This document shows positions 44,301 through 53,995 of a DNA stretch of 64,000 nt, piece by piece. This DNA is from Bog-473 sp963828825 (GTDB lineage Bacteria; Actinomycetota; Acidimicrobiia; Acidimicrobiales; RAAP-2). How positions within the stretch are numbered: the first letter of the stretch is position 1; every line of letters begins with the position of its first letter. A model generated the notes under the pieces. It saw only the letters and a list, made by a program, of their open reading frames with translations, had not been told where the DNA came from and searched no databases. The DNA lies in the NCBI GenBank assembly GCA_963828825.1, contig CAWHGF010000005.1, forward strand, positions 166,240-230,239, written 5' to 3'. A program made the translations under genes and the position numbers.

Positions 44301-44784
44301 ACTGCCACGTGGCCGGAGCGCTCCTTCTCAGCGCTCACGGTTGGACGCAGTCGGAGCAACCGGTCGACCATCTCCATTGCCACGATCCGGCCTCTCGGCC
44401 CCGACGCCCTCAGTCGGAGGGAGGCGGCGGTGTCGCATCTGCAGGCGTTGGTCGAGGTGTTCCGAGCGCGGGATGCGCGAGCCGCTCCCCCTCTACTGCC
44501 GGACGTCGGCCGCCTGGGCCTCCGCAGTGGCGGAGGGGAAGGATCCCGGTCGGGCCGCCGCCGCGTCATGGGTCTCGGAATACAGCTTCGACAAGGAGGA
44601 CAGGGAGGTCGAGCACGTCCTGGTGCTCGGGCAGGCACTTGCGTTCGGAGCCATGGTGGAGTGCACGGGGGCGCCACTGTCTGACGAAGGCGGGTGGGAC
44701 CCCTCGGAGGCGACACGATTCGGGCTGTACGCGCGCCGGATCTGGGATGGCCTGCTGGCCGACGAGGAGATCGTCGATCGATGA
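41391..44784 (+). CDS. recC: Exodeoxyribonuclease V subunit gamma RecC, frame broken near 44463
   Basis: About 1130 residues after rejoining, matching normal RecC length. Start GTG 41391 (MLHVHRSERADALVAML). The N-terminal part has an inactive helicase fold: VSVPTRGIERWLTQRLSAHL, and later RVHSCHGRGRQVEVLRDAVLHLL and IIVMCPDIETFAPLI; the usual Walker lysine is absent, as in other RecC proteins. The central block LGLDDGSFPRHIERDGDDL is typical. The C-terminus is in another frame after 44463: EPLPLYCRTSAAWA then WVSEYSFDKEDREVEHVL, ending at TGA 44784. One extra C in TTCCGAG (44461-44467) explains the break. The stop overlaps the recB start (ATGA). RecC recognises Chi and scaffolds the complex. 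Confidence 0.9.
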
Positions 44785-47700
44785 GCGTCGTCACCGCCCC
44801 GGATCCCCAGCCGTTCGACGTCTGCGGCGCGCTCCCGACGGGCATGACCCTGCTGCAGGCCAGCGCAGGGACGGGCAAGACGTTCACCATCGCCGCGCTC
44901 ACCACCCGGTACGTCGCGGAGGGCGTGCTGCCGATCGACCGCCTCCTGGTGATCACGTTCACCCGGATGGCCACCGGGGAGCTGCGCCAGCGGGTGCGAG
45001 ACCGGCTGGTCCTCGCTTTCGACGGGTTGGTGGACACTCTGGCGGGTCACGGCGGCCACGAGGACGACGAGGTCGTGCAGCTCCTGGCGCGGGGATCGTC
45101 CGATGAGGTGGAGGTCAGGCGTGACCGGCTGGGAAAGGCGATCGCCGACTTCGATGCGGCCACCATCGAGACGACGCACGGGTTCTGCCTGCAGGTCCTC
45201 TACGGCCTTGGGACCGCGGGCGACGTCGACAGGGAGGTCACCCTGGTCGAGGACGTGAGCGACCTCATGGAGGAGGTCGTCGACGACCTCTTCCTGCGTC
45301 GCTTCGGCAACAAGCCGAACCTGCTCGACTTCGACCGTCGCGACGCCATGGAGATCGCCAGGTACGTACTCGGGCACCCCGACGCCGAAGTCGTGCCGCC
45401 GCTGTCCCGGGCCGAGGACCTCCCGTCCATCAGGCGCCGCTTCGCCAAGGCGGTCCGTGAGGAGATGGAAACGCGCAAACGGGCCCTCAAGATCCTCACC
45501 TATGACGATGTGCTCAGCCGCCTGCGCACGACGCTCTACGACGAGCAACGAGGCCCTGCCGCGTGCGCCCGCTTGCGTGAACGCTATGACGTCGTTCTGG
45601 TCGACGAGTTCCAGGACACGGACCCGGTCCAGTGGGACATCATGCACCGGGCGTTCGGGATGGGCGGCGCGACTCTCGTGCTGATCGGAGATCCGAAGCA
45701 GGCGATCTACGCCTTCCGTGGCGCGGATGTCCATGCGTACCTACAGGCGCGCAATGTTGTGCAGTCGGAGTGGACGCTCGACGTCAACTGGCGCAGCGAC
45801 CAGGGACTGCTCGACGCCTACGACGCGCTCTTCGCCGAGTCCCAGCTCGGCGACGCCGGCATCACCTATCGGAAGATCAGGGCGGCCGACGCCAACCAGC
45901 AACCCAGGCTGATCGGAGCCACCGCCCCGGCCCCCTTCCGCGTCCGCATCGTCCACGCGGCGGACGACCTGGTTCCGTTGACGGCCCGTCGGCAGGAGCC
46001 GAAGGCGCCCGAATCGAGGAGCTTCATCGCACGGGATCTTGCGGCCGAGGTCGTGGCCCTGCTGTCAGACCGCCCCGAAGTCGTGGCCCGCAGCCGGGAC
46101 GGGGCCGAACTGGAGCGCACGACACTGGACCCGGGCCACATCGCCGTGCTGGTGCGGACGAACAGCCATGCCGTGACCGTCCGTGACGCGCTCCACGCCG
46201 TCGGCGTCCCGGCCGTGATCGGCGGTTCCGGTTCCGTCTTCGCCACCGACCCGGCCTCGGAGTGGCTCCGGTTGCTCGAGGCGCTCGAGCGGCCAACGGC
46301 GCGGGACCGGGCGTCATTGGCCGCGCTGACCTGCTTCGTGGGCTGGACGCCCGACGAGGTGGCCACGGCGGACGAACACGAGTGGGAAGATCTCCACTGG
46401 TCGCTGCACCGTTGGGCGGGGCTCCTACGTGAGCAGGGCATCGCCTCGCTCTACCAGACGGTCAGCCGCTCGTACGGGGTTCCGGAACGGGTACTGGCGC
46501 GCCCTTCCGGCGAGCGCTTCATGACGGATCTGCGCCACATCGCACAGTTGCTCCACGAGGCTGGCGTGTCCGAAGGGCTTGGGCCGACGGCCATGGCTAC
46601 CTGGCTCGGCCGTCGCATCCATGACGCCGCCGGGGATGCCGAGAACGAAGAGCGCGCGCGGCGCCTCGAGTCCGACGCAGAGGCGGTGCAGGTGATCACG
46701 ATCCATCGCAGCAAGGGCCTCGAGTTCCCTGTCGTGTTCTGTCCGTATATGTGGGACGGCCGCCCCTTCAGCAGCGACGTGCCCATGTTCCACGACCCCG
46801 ACAACGCCAACCTGCGCACCGTCGACGTCGGGCGCGAGGGCAATGCCTTCACCGTCCACCAGAAGATGGAACTGGAGGAGGGGCGGGGTGAGGACCTGCG
46901 TCTCTTGTACGTGGCCCTCACCCGGGCCTGCCACCAGGCGGTCCTGTGGTGGGCCGGTGCGATGCACAGCCAGCACTCCCCGCTCGCCCGGCTGCTGTTC
47001 GATCGTGGCGACGACGGTGTCGTTGGCCCCTACGGCGCGGCGCTCCGCACCGACGCGGACGTCGCGGCGGCCGTCGGGGCGCTGGGGGCGTCCGTCTCGG
47101 TGGAGCGGGTCGGAGAGCCCTCGAACGACCGGTGGCAGGTGAACGTCGGGAGCCCGCCGCGGCTGGAGGCGGCGGTCTTCGACCGCACCCTCGACGTCGG
47201 CTGGCGCCGGGCGTCGTATTCGAGCATCACCCGGGCGCTGCACGAGCAACCCTCAATCGGGAGCGAGCCCGAGCACCAGCTCATGTCGGACGAAACGATG
47301 ACGTTCGCTCCGTTGACGCGATCCGGTGTCGGCCCGGAGGCGGGGACCGATGCCGTCGCGCTGCACCTTGCCGACATGCCGGGGGGTCCCCTCGTGGGCA
47401 CGGTGGTGCACGGTGTGTTCGAGCACACGGAGTTCGAGACGCCTGATCTGGCTCCCGCGGTCGCCTCTGCTCTGGACGATGAGCTCGTGTGGCGCAACGT
47501 CAACCTGGGCGGCACCGACGCCGTCGTCTCGGGGCTGTGTGCCGCGATCGAATGCTCCCTCGGACCGATGGTCGGCGGCGTCCGGCTCCGCGACATTGCA
47601 CGACGAGACCGGCTCGACGAGCTGACGTTCGAAATCCCGCTGGTCGGAGGGGACGCGCCCACGGCGAGCCTGCACGTTGCCGTGGTGGCCGACCTCCTGG

Positions 47701-48176
47701 AGGAGCATCTCCCGGCGGACGATCCCGTGGCGTGTTACGCACCCAAGCTGCGCGACCCCGCCTTGACCGGGGTCCTGCGCGGGTACCTGACGGGAAGCCT
47801 CGACCTGGTATTCCGCCTTCCGGGTGACCGCTTCGTCCTGGCCGACTACAAGACGAACAAGTTGGGCACTCCGGAGGAGACGCTGACGTCCTGGCACTAC
47901 AGGCCCGAGGCGCTGCAGGCGGAAATGGTCGCGGCGCACTACCCGCTGCAGGCCATCCTCTACGCCGTGGCGCTGCACCGGTATCTCCGCTGGAGGCTTC
48001 CGCACTACGTCCCCGAACAACACCTCGGAGGCGTTCTCTACCTGTTCGTGCGCGGGATGAGCGCGGTTGAGCCCGCTCGCGGGTCGGCGCCGCCCTCGGG
48101 GGTCTGGTCCTGGCGGCCGCCGGTCGTGCTGGTCGAAGCACTGAGCGATCTCTTCGACCGGGGGGCACGCGGGTGA
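44781..48176 (+). CDS. recB: Exodeoxyribonuclease V subunit beta RecB
   Basis: 1131 residues. Starts MSVVTAPDPQPFDVCG, overlapping recC. Superfamily 1A helicase: Walker A LQASAGTGKTFT (about residue 33), motif Ia VITFTRMATGELRQRVRDRL, motif II DEFQDTDPVQW (near residue 277), motif III GDPKQAIYAFRGADVHAYL, and motif V-VI HRSKGLEFPVVFCPY and RLLYVALTRAC. The C-terminal PD-(D/E)xK nuclease domain carries ADYKTNK around residue 1020. It is the 3'-5' motor and the nuclease of RecBCD, resecting double-strand breaks and loading RecA. The GTG of recD overlaps its stop, so recC-recB-recD is one operon. Confidence 0.96.
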   Translation: MSVVTAPDPQPFDVCGALPTGMTLLQASAGTGKTFTIAALTTRYVAEGVLPIDRLLVITFTRMATGELRQRVRDRLVLAFDGLVDTLAGHGGHEDDEVVQLLARGSSDEVEVRRDRLGKAIADFDAATIETTHGFCLQVLYGLGTAGDVDREVTLVEDVSDLMEEVVDDLFLRRFGNKPNLLDFDRRDAMEIARYVLGHPDAEVVPPLSRAEDLPSIRRRFAKAVREEMETRKRALKILTYDDVLSRLRTTLYDEQRGPAACARLRERYDVVLVDEFQDTDPVQWDIMHRAFGMGGATLVLIGDPKQAIYAFRGADVHAYLQARNVVQSEWTLDVNWRSDQGLLDAYDALFAESQLGDAGITYRKIRAADANQQPRLIGATAPAPFRVRIVHAADDLVPLTARRQEPKAPESRSFIARDLAAEVVALLSDRPEVVARSRDGAELERTTLDPGHIAVLVRTNSHAVTVRDALHAVGVPAVIGGSGSVFATDPASEWLRLLEALERPTARDRASLAALTCFVGWTPDEVATADEHEWEDLHWSLHRWAGLLREQGIASLYQTVSRSYGVPERVLARPSGERFMTDLRHIAQLLHEAGVSEGLGPTAMATWLGRRIHDAAGDAENEERARRLESDAEAVQVITIHRSKGLEFPVVFCPYMWDGRPFSSDVPMFHDPDNANLRTVDVGREGNAFTVHQKMELEEGRGEDLRLLYVALTRACHQAVLWWAGAMHSQHSPLARLLFDRGDDGVVGPYGAALRTDADVAAAVGALGASVSVERVGEPSNDRWQVNVGSPPRLEAAVFDRTLDVGWRRASYSSITRALHEQPSIGSEPEHQLMSDETMTFAPLTRSGVGPEAGTDAVALHLADMPGGPLVGTVVHGVFEHTEFETPDLAPAVASALDDELVWRNVNLGGTDAVVSGLCAAIECSLGPMVGGVRLRDIARRDRLDELTFEIPLVGGDAPTASLHVAVVADLLEEHLPADDPVACYAPKLRDPALTGVLRGYLTGSLDLVFRLPGDRFVLADYKTNKLGTPEETLTSWHYRPEALQAEMVAAHYPLQAILYAVALHRYLRWRLPHYVPEQHLGGVLYLFVRGMSAVEPARGSAPPSGVWSWRPPVVLVEALSDLFDRGARG

Positions 48177-50082
48177 GCGAGCCGGATGCGGTCGACGCGT
48201 TCGATGCCCGTCTGGTGCTGGGCGTCGAGGGACCTCTGCGGGCCTTCAACCACGCAGGCGTCCTGTCGACGTCGGACGTCCACGTCGCGCTGAGGCTCGC
48301 CCGCCTGAGCACACTGCGCCACGACGACGTGTGCCTGGGTGCCGCCCTCGCGGCGCGCGCCCCAGACTGGGAAACGTCTGCGTCGATCTCGCGACGATCC
48401 ACGCCACGGCCGACGCCGACGCCGACGCGCCGCAAGACCTGGGAGCGCTGCCCTGGCCCGACCCGACGGTATGGCTCCGCCACATGTCGGGCAGTCCGAT
48501 CGTCGGGGTCGACCGCCCTCTGCACCTGGAGGGCACGACCCTGTACCTGGACCGCCTCTGGGCGGACGAGTGCCTGGTGGCGGCCGAGCTGCGGGATCGC
48601 TCCGACGGCCCCGCGACCGGGGTCGACGCCGAGCTGCTCAGAGCAGGTCTGGCGGAACTGTTCGACGAAGACGACGACGACCCGGACCAGCGCATGGCGG
48701 CGGCCACCGCCGTGCTCCGGAGGGTGTCGGTCATCGCCGGCGGGCCCGGCACCGGGAAGACGACCACGGTGGCCCGGGTCCTCGCACTGCTCGAGGCGCA
48801 GGCGCTGGCCGCGGGTCGGCGGCCACCCCTCGTGGCTCTGGCGGCACCGACCGGAAAGGCGGCCGCGCGCCTGGAGGACGCTGTGCGCCAGGGCGCCGAC
48901 GACATGGACATCGACCAGGAGCGCCGGAATCGCCTGCACATGCTGACGGGCAGGACGGTGCACCGGCTGCTCGGTTTCAACCCCGGCAACCGCACCCGCT
49001 TTCGGCACCATCGGCTCAACCGGTTGCCCCATGACGTGGTGGTGGTCGACGAGACCTCAATGGTCTCGCTCTCACTCATGGCCCGGCTGCTCGAGGCGGT
49101 CCGCTCCGATGCCCGGCTGATTCTGGTCGGCGACCCTGAGCAACTGGCCTCAGTCGAGGCTGGCGCCGTGCTGGGTGACATCGTCGGCCCCGCCGCCGCC
49201 GGCATCTCCATGCAGCCAGCGGCGCGGCAGCAGCTCGCCGAGGTGGTGGGGCGGCAGATTCCCGTGGGCGAGACCAGGCCAGCCGCCGGGGTTGGCGACG
49301 GGATCGTGGTGTTGCGCAGTGTGCACCGCCATGGCGGAGCGATCGCTGCCCTGGCCCGGGCGATCCGCCACGACGACGCCGACGAAGCCATGGCGATACT
49401 CGAGGCCGGCGATTCGAACGTGCAGTGGATCACTTCCGACGCGGCCGAGCCGATCCCGCCCGATGGGCTTGGCGACGTGCGCCGGCTCGCCGTTGACACG
49501 GGCCGCTCCGTGATTGAGTCGGCTCGGGCGGGACAGGCCCGCGAGGCAATTGACGCGCTGGGCAGTTTCCGACTGCTCTGCGGTCATCGCCGGGGGCCCG
49601 AAGGGGTGGCGACCTGGATGGACCACATTGAGAACTGGCTCCGGGCGGAGGTCGATGGCTTCACCACCGGCACGGACTGGTATGTGGGCCGGCCACTCAT
49701 CGTGACCGAGAACGACTACGGACTGAATCTCTACAACGGGGATACGGGGGTGGTGATCGAGTCGGAAAGTGGGCGGCTGGTGGCCGCCTTCGAGCGGCGA
49801 GGGACCATCGCCGAGGTCAGCCCCACCCGGCTCGCCGCCGTGGACACCGTCTACGCGATGACCGTTCACAAGAGCCAGGGTTCCCAGTACGAGGCGGTGG
49901 CCTTTCTGTTGCCAAGCCCTGATTCGCGGGTCCTGACCCGCGAGCTGTTGTACACGGCGGTCACCCGTGCCCAGGAGCGGCTCATCCTGGTGGGCCCAGA
50001 GGAGTCGATCCGCAACGCGATCGGAAGGCCGATCACCCGGGCATCCGGACTCCGACATGCCCTGTGGAACGGGCCGGGCTAA
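48173..50082 (+). CDS. recD: Exodeoxyribonuclease V subunit alpha RecD, frame broken near 48362
   Basis: About 636 residues after rejoining. Start GTG 48173 (MSEPDAVDAFDARLVLGVEG) overlaps the recB stop. After AALAARAP the frame changes at a run of C (48360-48363): adding one base continues with RLGNVCVDLATIHATADA and the rest of the protein. Helicase motifs: Walker A GGPGTGKTTT (about residue 190), APTGKAAARLEDAV, motif II VVVVDETSMVSL, GDPEQLASVEAGAVLGD, and the late MTVHKSQGSQYEAVAF and ELLYTAVTRAQERL. RecD is the 5'-3' motor and regulates nuclease activity. The break is probably a homopolymer error, since a frameshifted RecD alone would leave a hyper-recombining RecBC. Confidence 0.9.
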
Positions 50083-50285
50083 AGGAAGCCGTCCCGGTCC
50101 GCCGAAACCTTCCCGGGCCATCCCAGCGCGACGGATTCCTGCTCTTTATGCTGTCCCGCTAGGGAAAACCGCAGGTCTCACGCCAATTACAGCCGCTCCA
50201 CAGGCTGGATTCAGGGTCCTGTCCCATGATGACTCTGACATGACTCCGTAACAAAGGCGGAGCCTGAGCGAAAACACGGGTGAGG
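50083..50285. other. Intergenic region between recD and the SQD1-like gene: nothing definite
   Basis: 203 bp. It contains TATGCT (50146-50151), a possible -10, and a short stem CTCCG ... CGGAG near 50244-50263. I could not assign a riboswitch or a terminator. No ribosome site is clear in front of the next gene. Confidence 0.35.
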
Positions 50286-51488
50286 ATGAAGATTCTGGTT
50301 CTCGGAGGAGACGGCTACCTCGGTTGGCCCACCGCCCTGCATCTGTCGGCGCGTGGGCATGAGGTCACGGTCGTCGACAACCTGGTGCGCCGAGAGTACG
50401 ACCGCGAGATGGGCGTGGACAGCTTGGTACCCATCGCCTCCCTGCAGGACCGCGTCACGCGCTGGGAGCAGGTGTCGGGCCACGCCGTCGACGTGCGCAT
50501 CGGGAACCTGACCGATGCCGCCTTCACCTACGGCGTCGTCGCCGAGGGGAAGCCCGACGCCATCGTGCACTTCGGTGAGCAGCGGTCCGCCCCGTACTCC
50601 ATGATCGACCGGGAGCACGCCGTCTACACCCAGGTGAACAACGTCGTGGGGAACCTGAACGTCATGTACGCCATTCAGGAGACCGATCCGGAGATCCACC
50701 TCGTCAAGCTGGGGACGATGGGGGAGTACGGGTATCCCAACATCGACATTGAGGAAGGCTTCATCGAGATCACCCACAAGGGACGCACCGACGTGCTGCC
50801 GTACCCCAAGCAGCCGGGCTCCTTCTACCATCTGTCCAAGGTGCACGACAGCCACAACATCATGTTCGGCTGTCGAATCTGGGGCCTGCGCGCCACCGAC
50901 TTGAACCAGGGGATCGTCTACGGCCAGTCGACCGACGAGACGGACGTCGACCCACTCCTGGCGACCCGCTTCGACTACGACGGCGTCTTCGGTACCGTGC
51001 TCAACCGGTTCTGCGTGCAAGCGGTCACCGGCCACCCACTGACCGTCTACGGCGCCGGCGGCCAGACCCGCGGCATGCTGAACATCCGCGACACGCTCGC
51101 GTGCGTGACGCTGGCGCTCGAGAACCCCGCCGACCGCGGTGAGTTCCGGGTCTTCAACCAATTCACCGAGTCCTTCTCCGTACGCGAGATGGCACAAATG
51201 GTCAAGAAGGTCTGCCCGACCCGGGTCGACGTCGCAGAGGGTCTGTCCAACCCGCGGGTCGAAAACGAGGAGCATTACTTCCACGCCGCCCACACCAAGC
51301 TGCTCGACCTGGGTCTCCGGCCCCACCTCCTGACCGACGAGGTGATTTCCGACATGCTCGAGCTCGTGGAGCGGCATCGCAGCCGCGTGGATGTCCGGGC
51401 CATTGCCCCCACTGTCCAATGGCGTTCGAGTACCAGTTCCCTCACGACGTCCGGCGAGACCCCGGACTCGTCCTTCCTCGCGGTGTAA
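50286..51488 (+). CDS. sqd1: UDP-sulfoquinovose synthase-like protein (SQD1/SqdB family)
   Basis: About 400 residues. The Rossmann start is MKILVLGGDGYLGWPTALHL. The blocks KLGTMGEYGYPNIDIEEGF, LPYPKQPGSFYHLSKVHDS and IWGLRATDLNQGIVYGQSTDE are characteristic of SQD1 rather than of general epimerases: the T-x-G-E-Y region with the catalytic Tyr-x3-Lys pair (YHLSK). The enzyme converts UDP-glucose and sulfite to UDP-sulfoquinovose, the head group precursor of sulfolipid or, in archaea (Agl3), of N-glycans. A glycosyltransferase such as SqdX would be expected but none lies adjacent. The start is ATG 50286 or GTG 50280; no strong ribosome site is visible. The C-terminal 30 residues are Ser/Thr-rich. 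Confidence 0.88.
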   Translation: MKILVLGGDGYLGWPTALHLSARGHEVTVVDNLVRREYDREMGVDSLVPIASLQDRVTRWEQVSGHAVDVRIGNLTDAAFTYGVVAEGKPDAIVHFGEQRSAPYSMIDREHAVYTQVNNVVGNLNVMYAIQETDPEIHLVKLGTMGEYGYPNIDIEEGFIEITHKGRTDVLPYPKQPGSFYHLSKVHDSHNIMFGCRIWGLRATDLNQGIVYGQSTDETDVDPLLATRFDYDGVFGTVLNRFCVQAVTGHPLTVYGAGGQTRGMLNIRDTLACVTLALENPADRGEFRVFNQFTESFSVREMAQMVKKVCPTRVDVAEGLSNPRVENEEHYFHAAHTKLLDLGLRPHLLTDEVISDMLELVERHRSRVDVRAIAPTVQWRSSTSSLTTSGETPDSSFLAV

Positions 51489-51514
51489 AGCCTCCTCCGT
51501 CCCTGTAGTTTCCT

Positions 51515-52615
51515 GTGGCGATGCCGCCACGCAGGCCACGCCGCCGCGCGCGCCGTCGATCAGCGGCCCGGCCGGTCACCTTTTTGATCGCAGCGGTGGT
51601 CGTGCTCGCAATTGTCGTGGGCGGGCTCACACAGGTGTCCCGGCAGTCGCAGGGTTACGACGCCAATTCCGACCGCGCACTGGCGGCCCAGGGCACCGTT
51701 GTGGCCGACCAGTCGAATGCCACCGCCGCCATGGTGCAAAAGGTGGTCAACGATCTGCCGTCGCAGACCCGCCAGGGGCTGCAAGCGGCGCTCGACGGCG
51801 CGGTGCAACAGACCGCCGACGAGGCGGCGCGGGCGGACGTCGCTGCCGGGTCGACACCGCTGGGGCCGGTGGCGAGCCAGTTCACCGCGGTCTTCGCTGA
51901 ACGGGCCCGGTCCATGACACAGCTTCGTGGCGCCGTCTACGGGTTCCTCGGCATGCAACCCATTCGACCCGCGGGCGCGCCCTCCGGCGGCGCCACGGCC
52001 GACTCCGATGGGACGCTGTTGTCGGCGACGCAAGCCACCAACCGCATTGCCGCCGCTGGAGCGCTCCTGGCGCGCTCCGATGCCCTCTACCGGTCGCTCC
52101 GGCGGTCACTTGCCACCGGTACCGGTCACGGGAAGCTTCCGGCCTCGGTGTGGGTGACCCGTCCGCAACTGTGGCAACTCGGCAGCGTGGCCGCCCAGGT
52201 CGACCTTCTGGCGACCTCGTCGACGCTGGCGGCGACGCACTACGTCGTGCTCCGCACCGTGCGCCTGAACCCCCCCGCCCTGCCGACGCCGCCGGGCGCT
52301 CCGGCGAGCGTGTCCGTGCTCAGCCCGACCTCGGAGATTGGTGTGACCGTCGTCCTGGCCAACCAGGGCTCGTCCAACGAACCGCGCGTGTCGGTCCGCT
52401 TCTCGCTCGCCGATCAGACCTCGGGTGCGACGACGAGCCAGGTCCGGACGACGTCCCTTGCCCTGGGTGCCTCCGTGACGCTCCCCGACGTGACCCTGCG
52501 CGTCAAACCGTCCACCACCTACATGCTCACGGTGCAGGTGATCCCGCCTGCCGGCCAGACCATCACCGCCGGCACGGCGATCCAGCAGGCGCTGCAGGTC
52601 GCTCCCGCAACCTGA
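51515..52615 (+). CDS. Membrane-anchored extracytoplasmic protein of unknown function
   Basis: About 366 residues from GTG 51515 (ATG 51521 is close). Very basic N-terminus (MPPRRPRRRARRR), then one transmembrane segment FLIAAVVVLAIVVGGL near residue 30. The outside region to about residue 240 is helical and Ala/Gln-rich (QVDLLATSSTLAATHYVVLRTVRL); the C-terminal 110 residues look like a beta-sandwich (SEIGVTVVLANQGSSNEPRVSV, then VSVRFSLAD), similar in rhythm to CARDB or Ig-like domains. The family occurs widely in actinobacteria as 'hypothetical', and I can name no function. It begins 26 bp after the SQD1-like gene and may share its transcript. Confidence 0.7.
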   Translation: MAMPPRRPRRRARRRSAARPVTFLIAAVVVLAIVVGGLTQVSRQSQGYDANSDRALAAQGTVVADQSNATAAMVQKVVNDLPSQTRQGLQAALDGAVQQTADEAARADVAAGSTPLGPVASQFTAVFAERARSMTQLRGAVYGFLGMQPIRPAGAPSGGATADSDGTLLSATQATNRIAAAGALLARSDALYRSLRRSLATGTGHGKLPASVWVTRPQLWQLGSVAAQVDLLATSSTLAATHYVVLRTVRLNPPALPTPPGAPASVSVLSPTSEIGVTVVLANQGSSNEPRVSVRFSLADQTSGATTSQVRTTSLALGASVTLPDVTLRVKPSTTYMLTVQVIPPAGQTITAGTAIQQALQVAPAT

Positions 52616-52719
52616 GCGGCCGACGCCCGGCGTTCCCCGGGTGGCCCGCGTGTCGACCCCACCCGTTCGTGGTCCTAGGATCGGGAGGCAGCGAAATCAG
52701 GAACTGGAGGGCTCTTCAG

Positions 52720-53994
52720 GTGGCCGAGAGCATCACGATCACGGACAATCGCAATGGTGAGTCCATTGAGATCCCGCTCGTCAACGGCGGGGTATCGGCC
52801 GAGGAATGGGCCAAACTCCTCCCCGGGGTGTGGTTCTTCGATCCCGGCTTCATGTCGACGGCCGCCTGTGAGAGCGCCATCACCTATCTCGACGGGGACG
52901 CCGGCATCCTGCGGTACCGCGGCTATCCCATTGAGCAGCTGGCGGAGAACTCGACCTATCTGGAGGTGGCCTATCTCCTGTTGAGGGGCGAGCTGCCCAA
53001 CGAGGAGCAGTTCTCCGAGTGGCGCCACGACGTCACGTACCACACGTTCATCCACGAGAACGTGCGCAAGCGCTTCCTGGAGGGCTTCCACTACGACGCC
53101 CACCCGATGGGGATGCTGGTCTCGGCCGTGGCCGCGCTCTCGACCTTCTATCTCGATGCCAAGGACATCTTCGACCCCGAGTCCCGGAACAAGCAGATCA
53201 TCCGCCTCATCGCCAAGATGCCGACCCTGGCCGCCGCAGCGCACCGCTTCAGCGTGGGCATGCCGTTCGTCTACCCCGACAACTCGCTCGAATTCGTGCC
53301 GAACTTCCTGTCGATGCTCTGGAAGGTCGCCGAGCCGCGGTTCGAGGCCGATCCCGTCCTGGCGCGCGCCCTGGACATCTTGTTCATCCTCCATGCCGAC
53401 CACGAGCAGAACTGCTCGACCACCGCCATGCGCGTCGTCGGCTCGTCGCACTCGGATCCCTACTCCGCCACCGCTGCCGCCGCCGCCGCTCTCTACGGAC
53501 CACGGCACGGCGGTGCCAACGAGGCTGTCATCCGGATGCTGACCGAAATCGGGAGTATCGAGAACGTGCCGGACTTCATCGCCACGGTGAAGGCGGGGAC
53601 CGGTGGCCAGCGTCTCCAGGGCTTCGGGCACCGGGTCTACAAGAGCTACGACCCGCGGGCCAAGATCATCAAGCGCACGGCCGACGAGGTGTTCGCCGTG
53701 ACGGGCAAGAACCCGCTGCTGGACATCGCGCTCAAGCTCGAGGAGATCGCGCTCAACGACGAGTACTTCACGTCGCGCCGGCTCTACCCCAACGTCGACT
53801 TCTACTCGGGCCTCATCTACCAGGCGATGGGTTTCCCGCTCGAGATGTTCCCCGTCCTGTTCGCCATCCCGCGCACCTCCGGTTGGCTGGCCCACTGGCA
53901 GGAGATGCTCGACCAGGACTCCAAGATCGCCCGGCCTCGCCAGCTCTACATCGGCTCCGAGGAGCGCAACTACACTCCGATTCAGAGTCGCTGA
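52720..53994 (+). CDS. gltA: Citrate synthase
   Basis: 424 residues from GTG 52720, with GGAGG 9 bases upstream. Typical type I/II blocks: STAACESAITYLDGDAGILRYRGYPI (near residue 50), active-site His in ILHADHEQNCSTTAMRVV, the second His in YGPRHGGANEAVIRML, and GFGHRVYKSYDPRAKIIK with the catalytic Asp near the C-terminus region DFYSGLIYQAMG. The long form with an N-terminal beta domain (ITITDNRNGESIEIPLV) resembles NADH-sensitive hexameric enzymes. It condenses oxaloacetate with acetyl-CoA at the entrance of the TCA cycle. Convergent with the thioesterase gene, with 1 bp between stops. Confidence 0.96.
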   Translation: MAESITITDNRNGESIEIPLVNGGVSAEEWAKLLPGVWFFDPGFMSTAACESAITYLDGDAGILRYRGYPIEQLAENSTYLEVAYLLLRGELPNEEQFSEWRHDVTYHTFIHENVRKRFLEGFHYDAHPMGMLVSAVAALSTFYLDAKDIFDPESRNKQIIRLIAKMPTLAAAAHRFSVGMPFVYPDNSLEFVPNFLSMLWKVAEPRFEADPVLARALDILFILHADHEQNCSTTAMRVVGSSHSDPYSATAAAAAALYGPRHGGANEAVIRMLTEIGSIENVPDFIATVKAGTGGQRLQGFGHRVYKSYDPRAKIIKRTADEVFAVTGKNPLLDIALKLEEIALNDEYFTSRRLYPNVDFYSGLIYQAMGFPLEMFPVLFAIPRTSGWLAHWQEMLDQDSKIARPRQLYIGSEERNYTPIQSR

Positions 53995-53995
53995 C

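Noticed and set aside
41391..50082. RecBCD operon as part of a prophage or defence island
   Set aside because: Flanked by rmuC and housekeeping genes; no phage, integrase or restriction genes nearby, so it is the chromosomal repair complex.
50083..50285. Riboswitch upstream of the SQD1-like gene
   Set aside because: Some short pairings exist but I could not match a known aptamer core.
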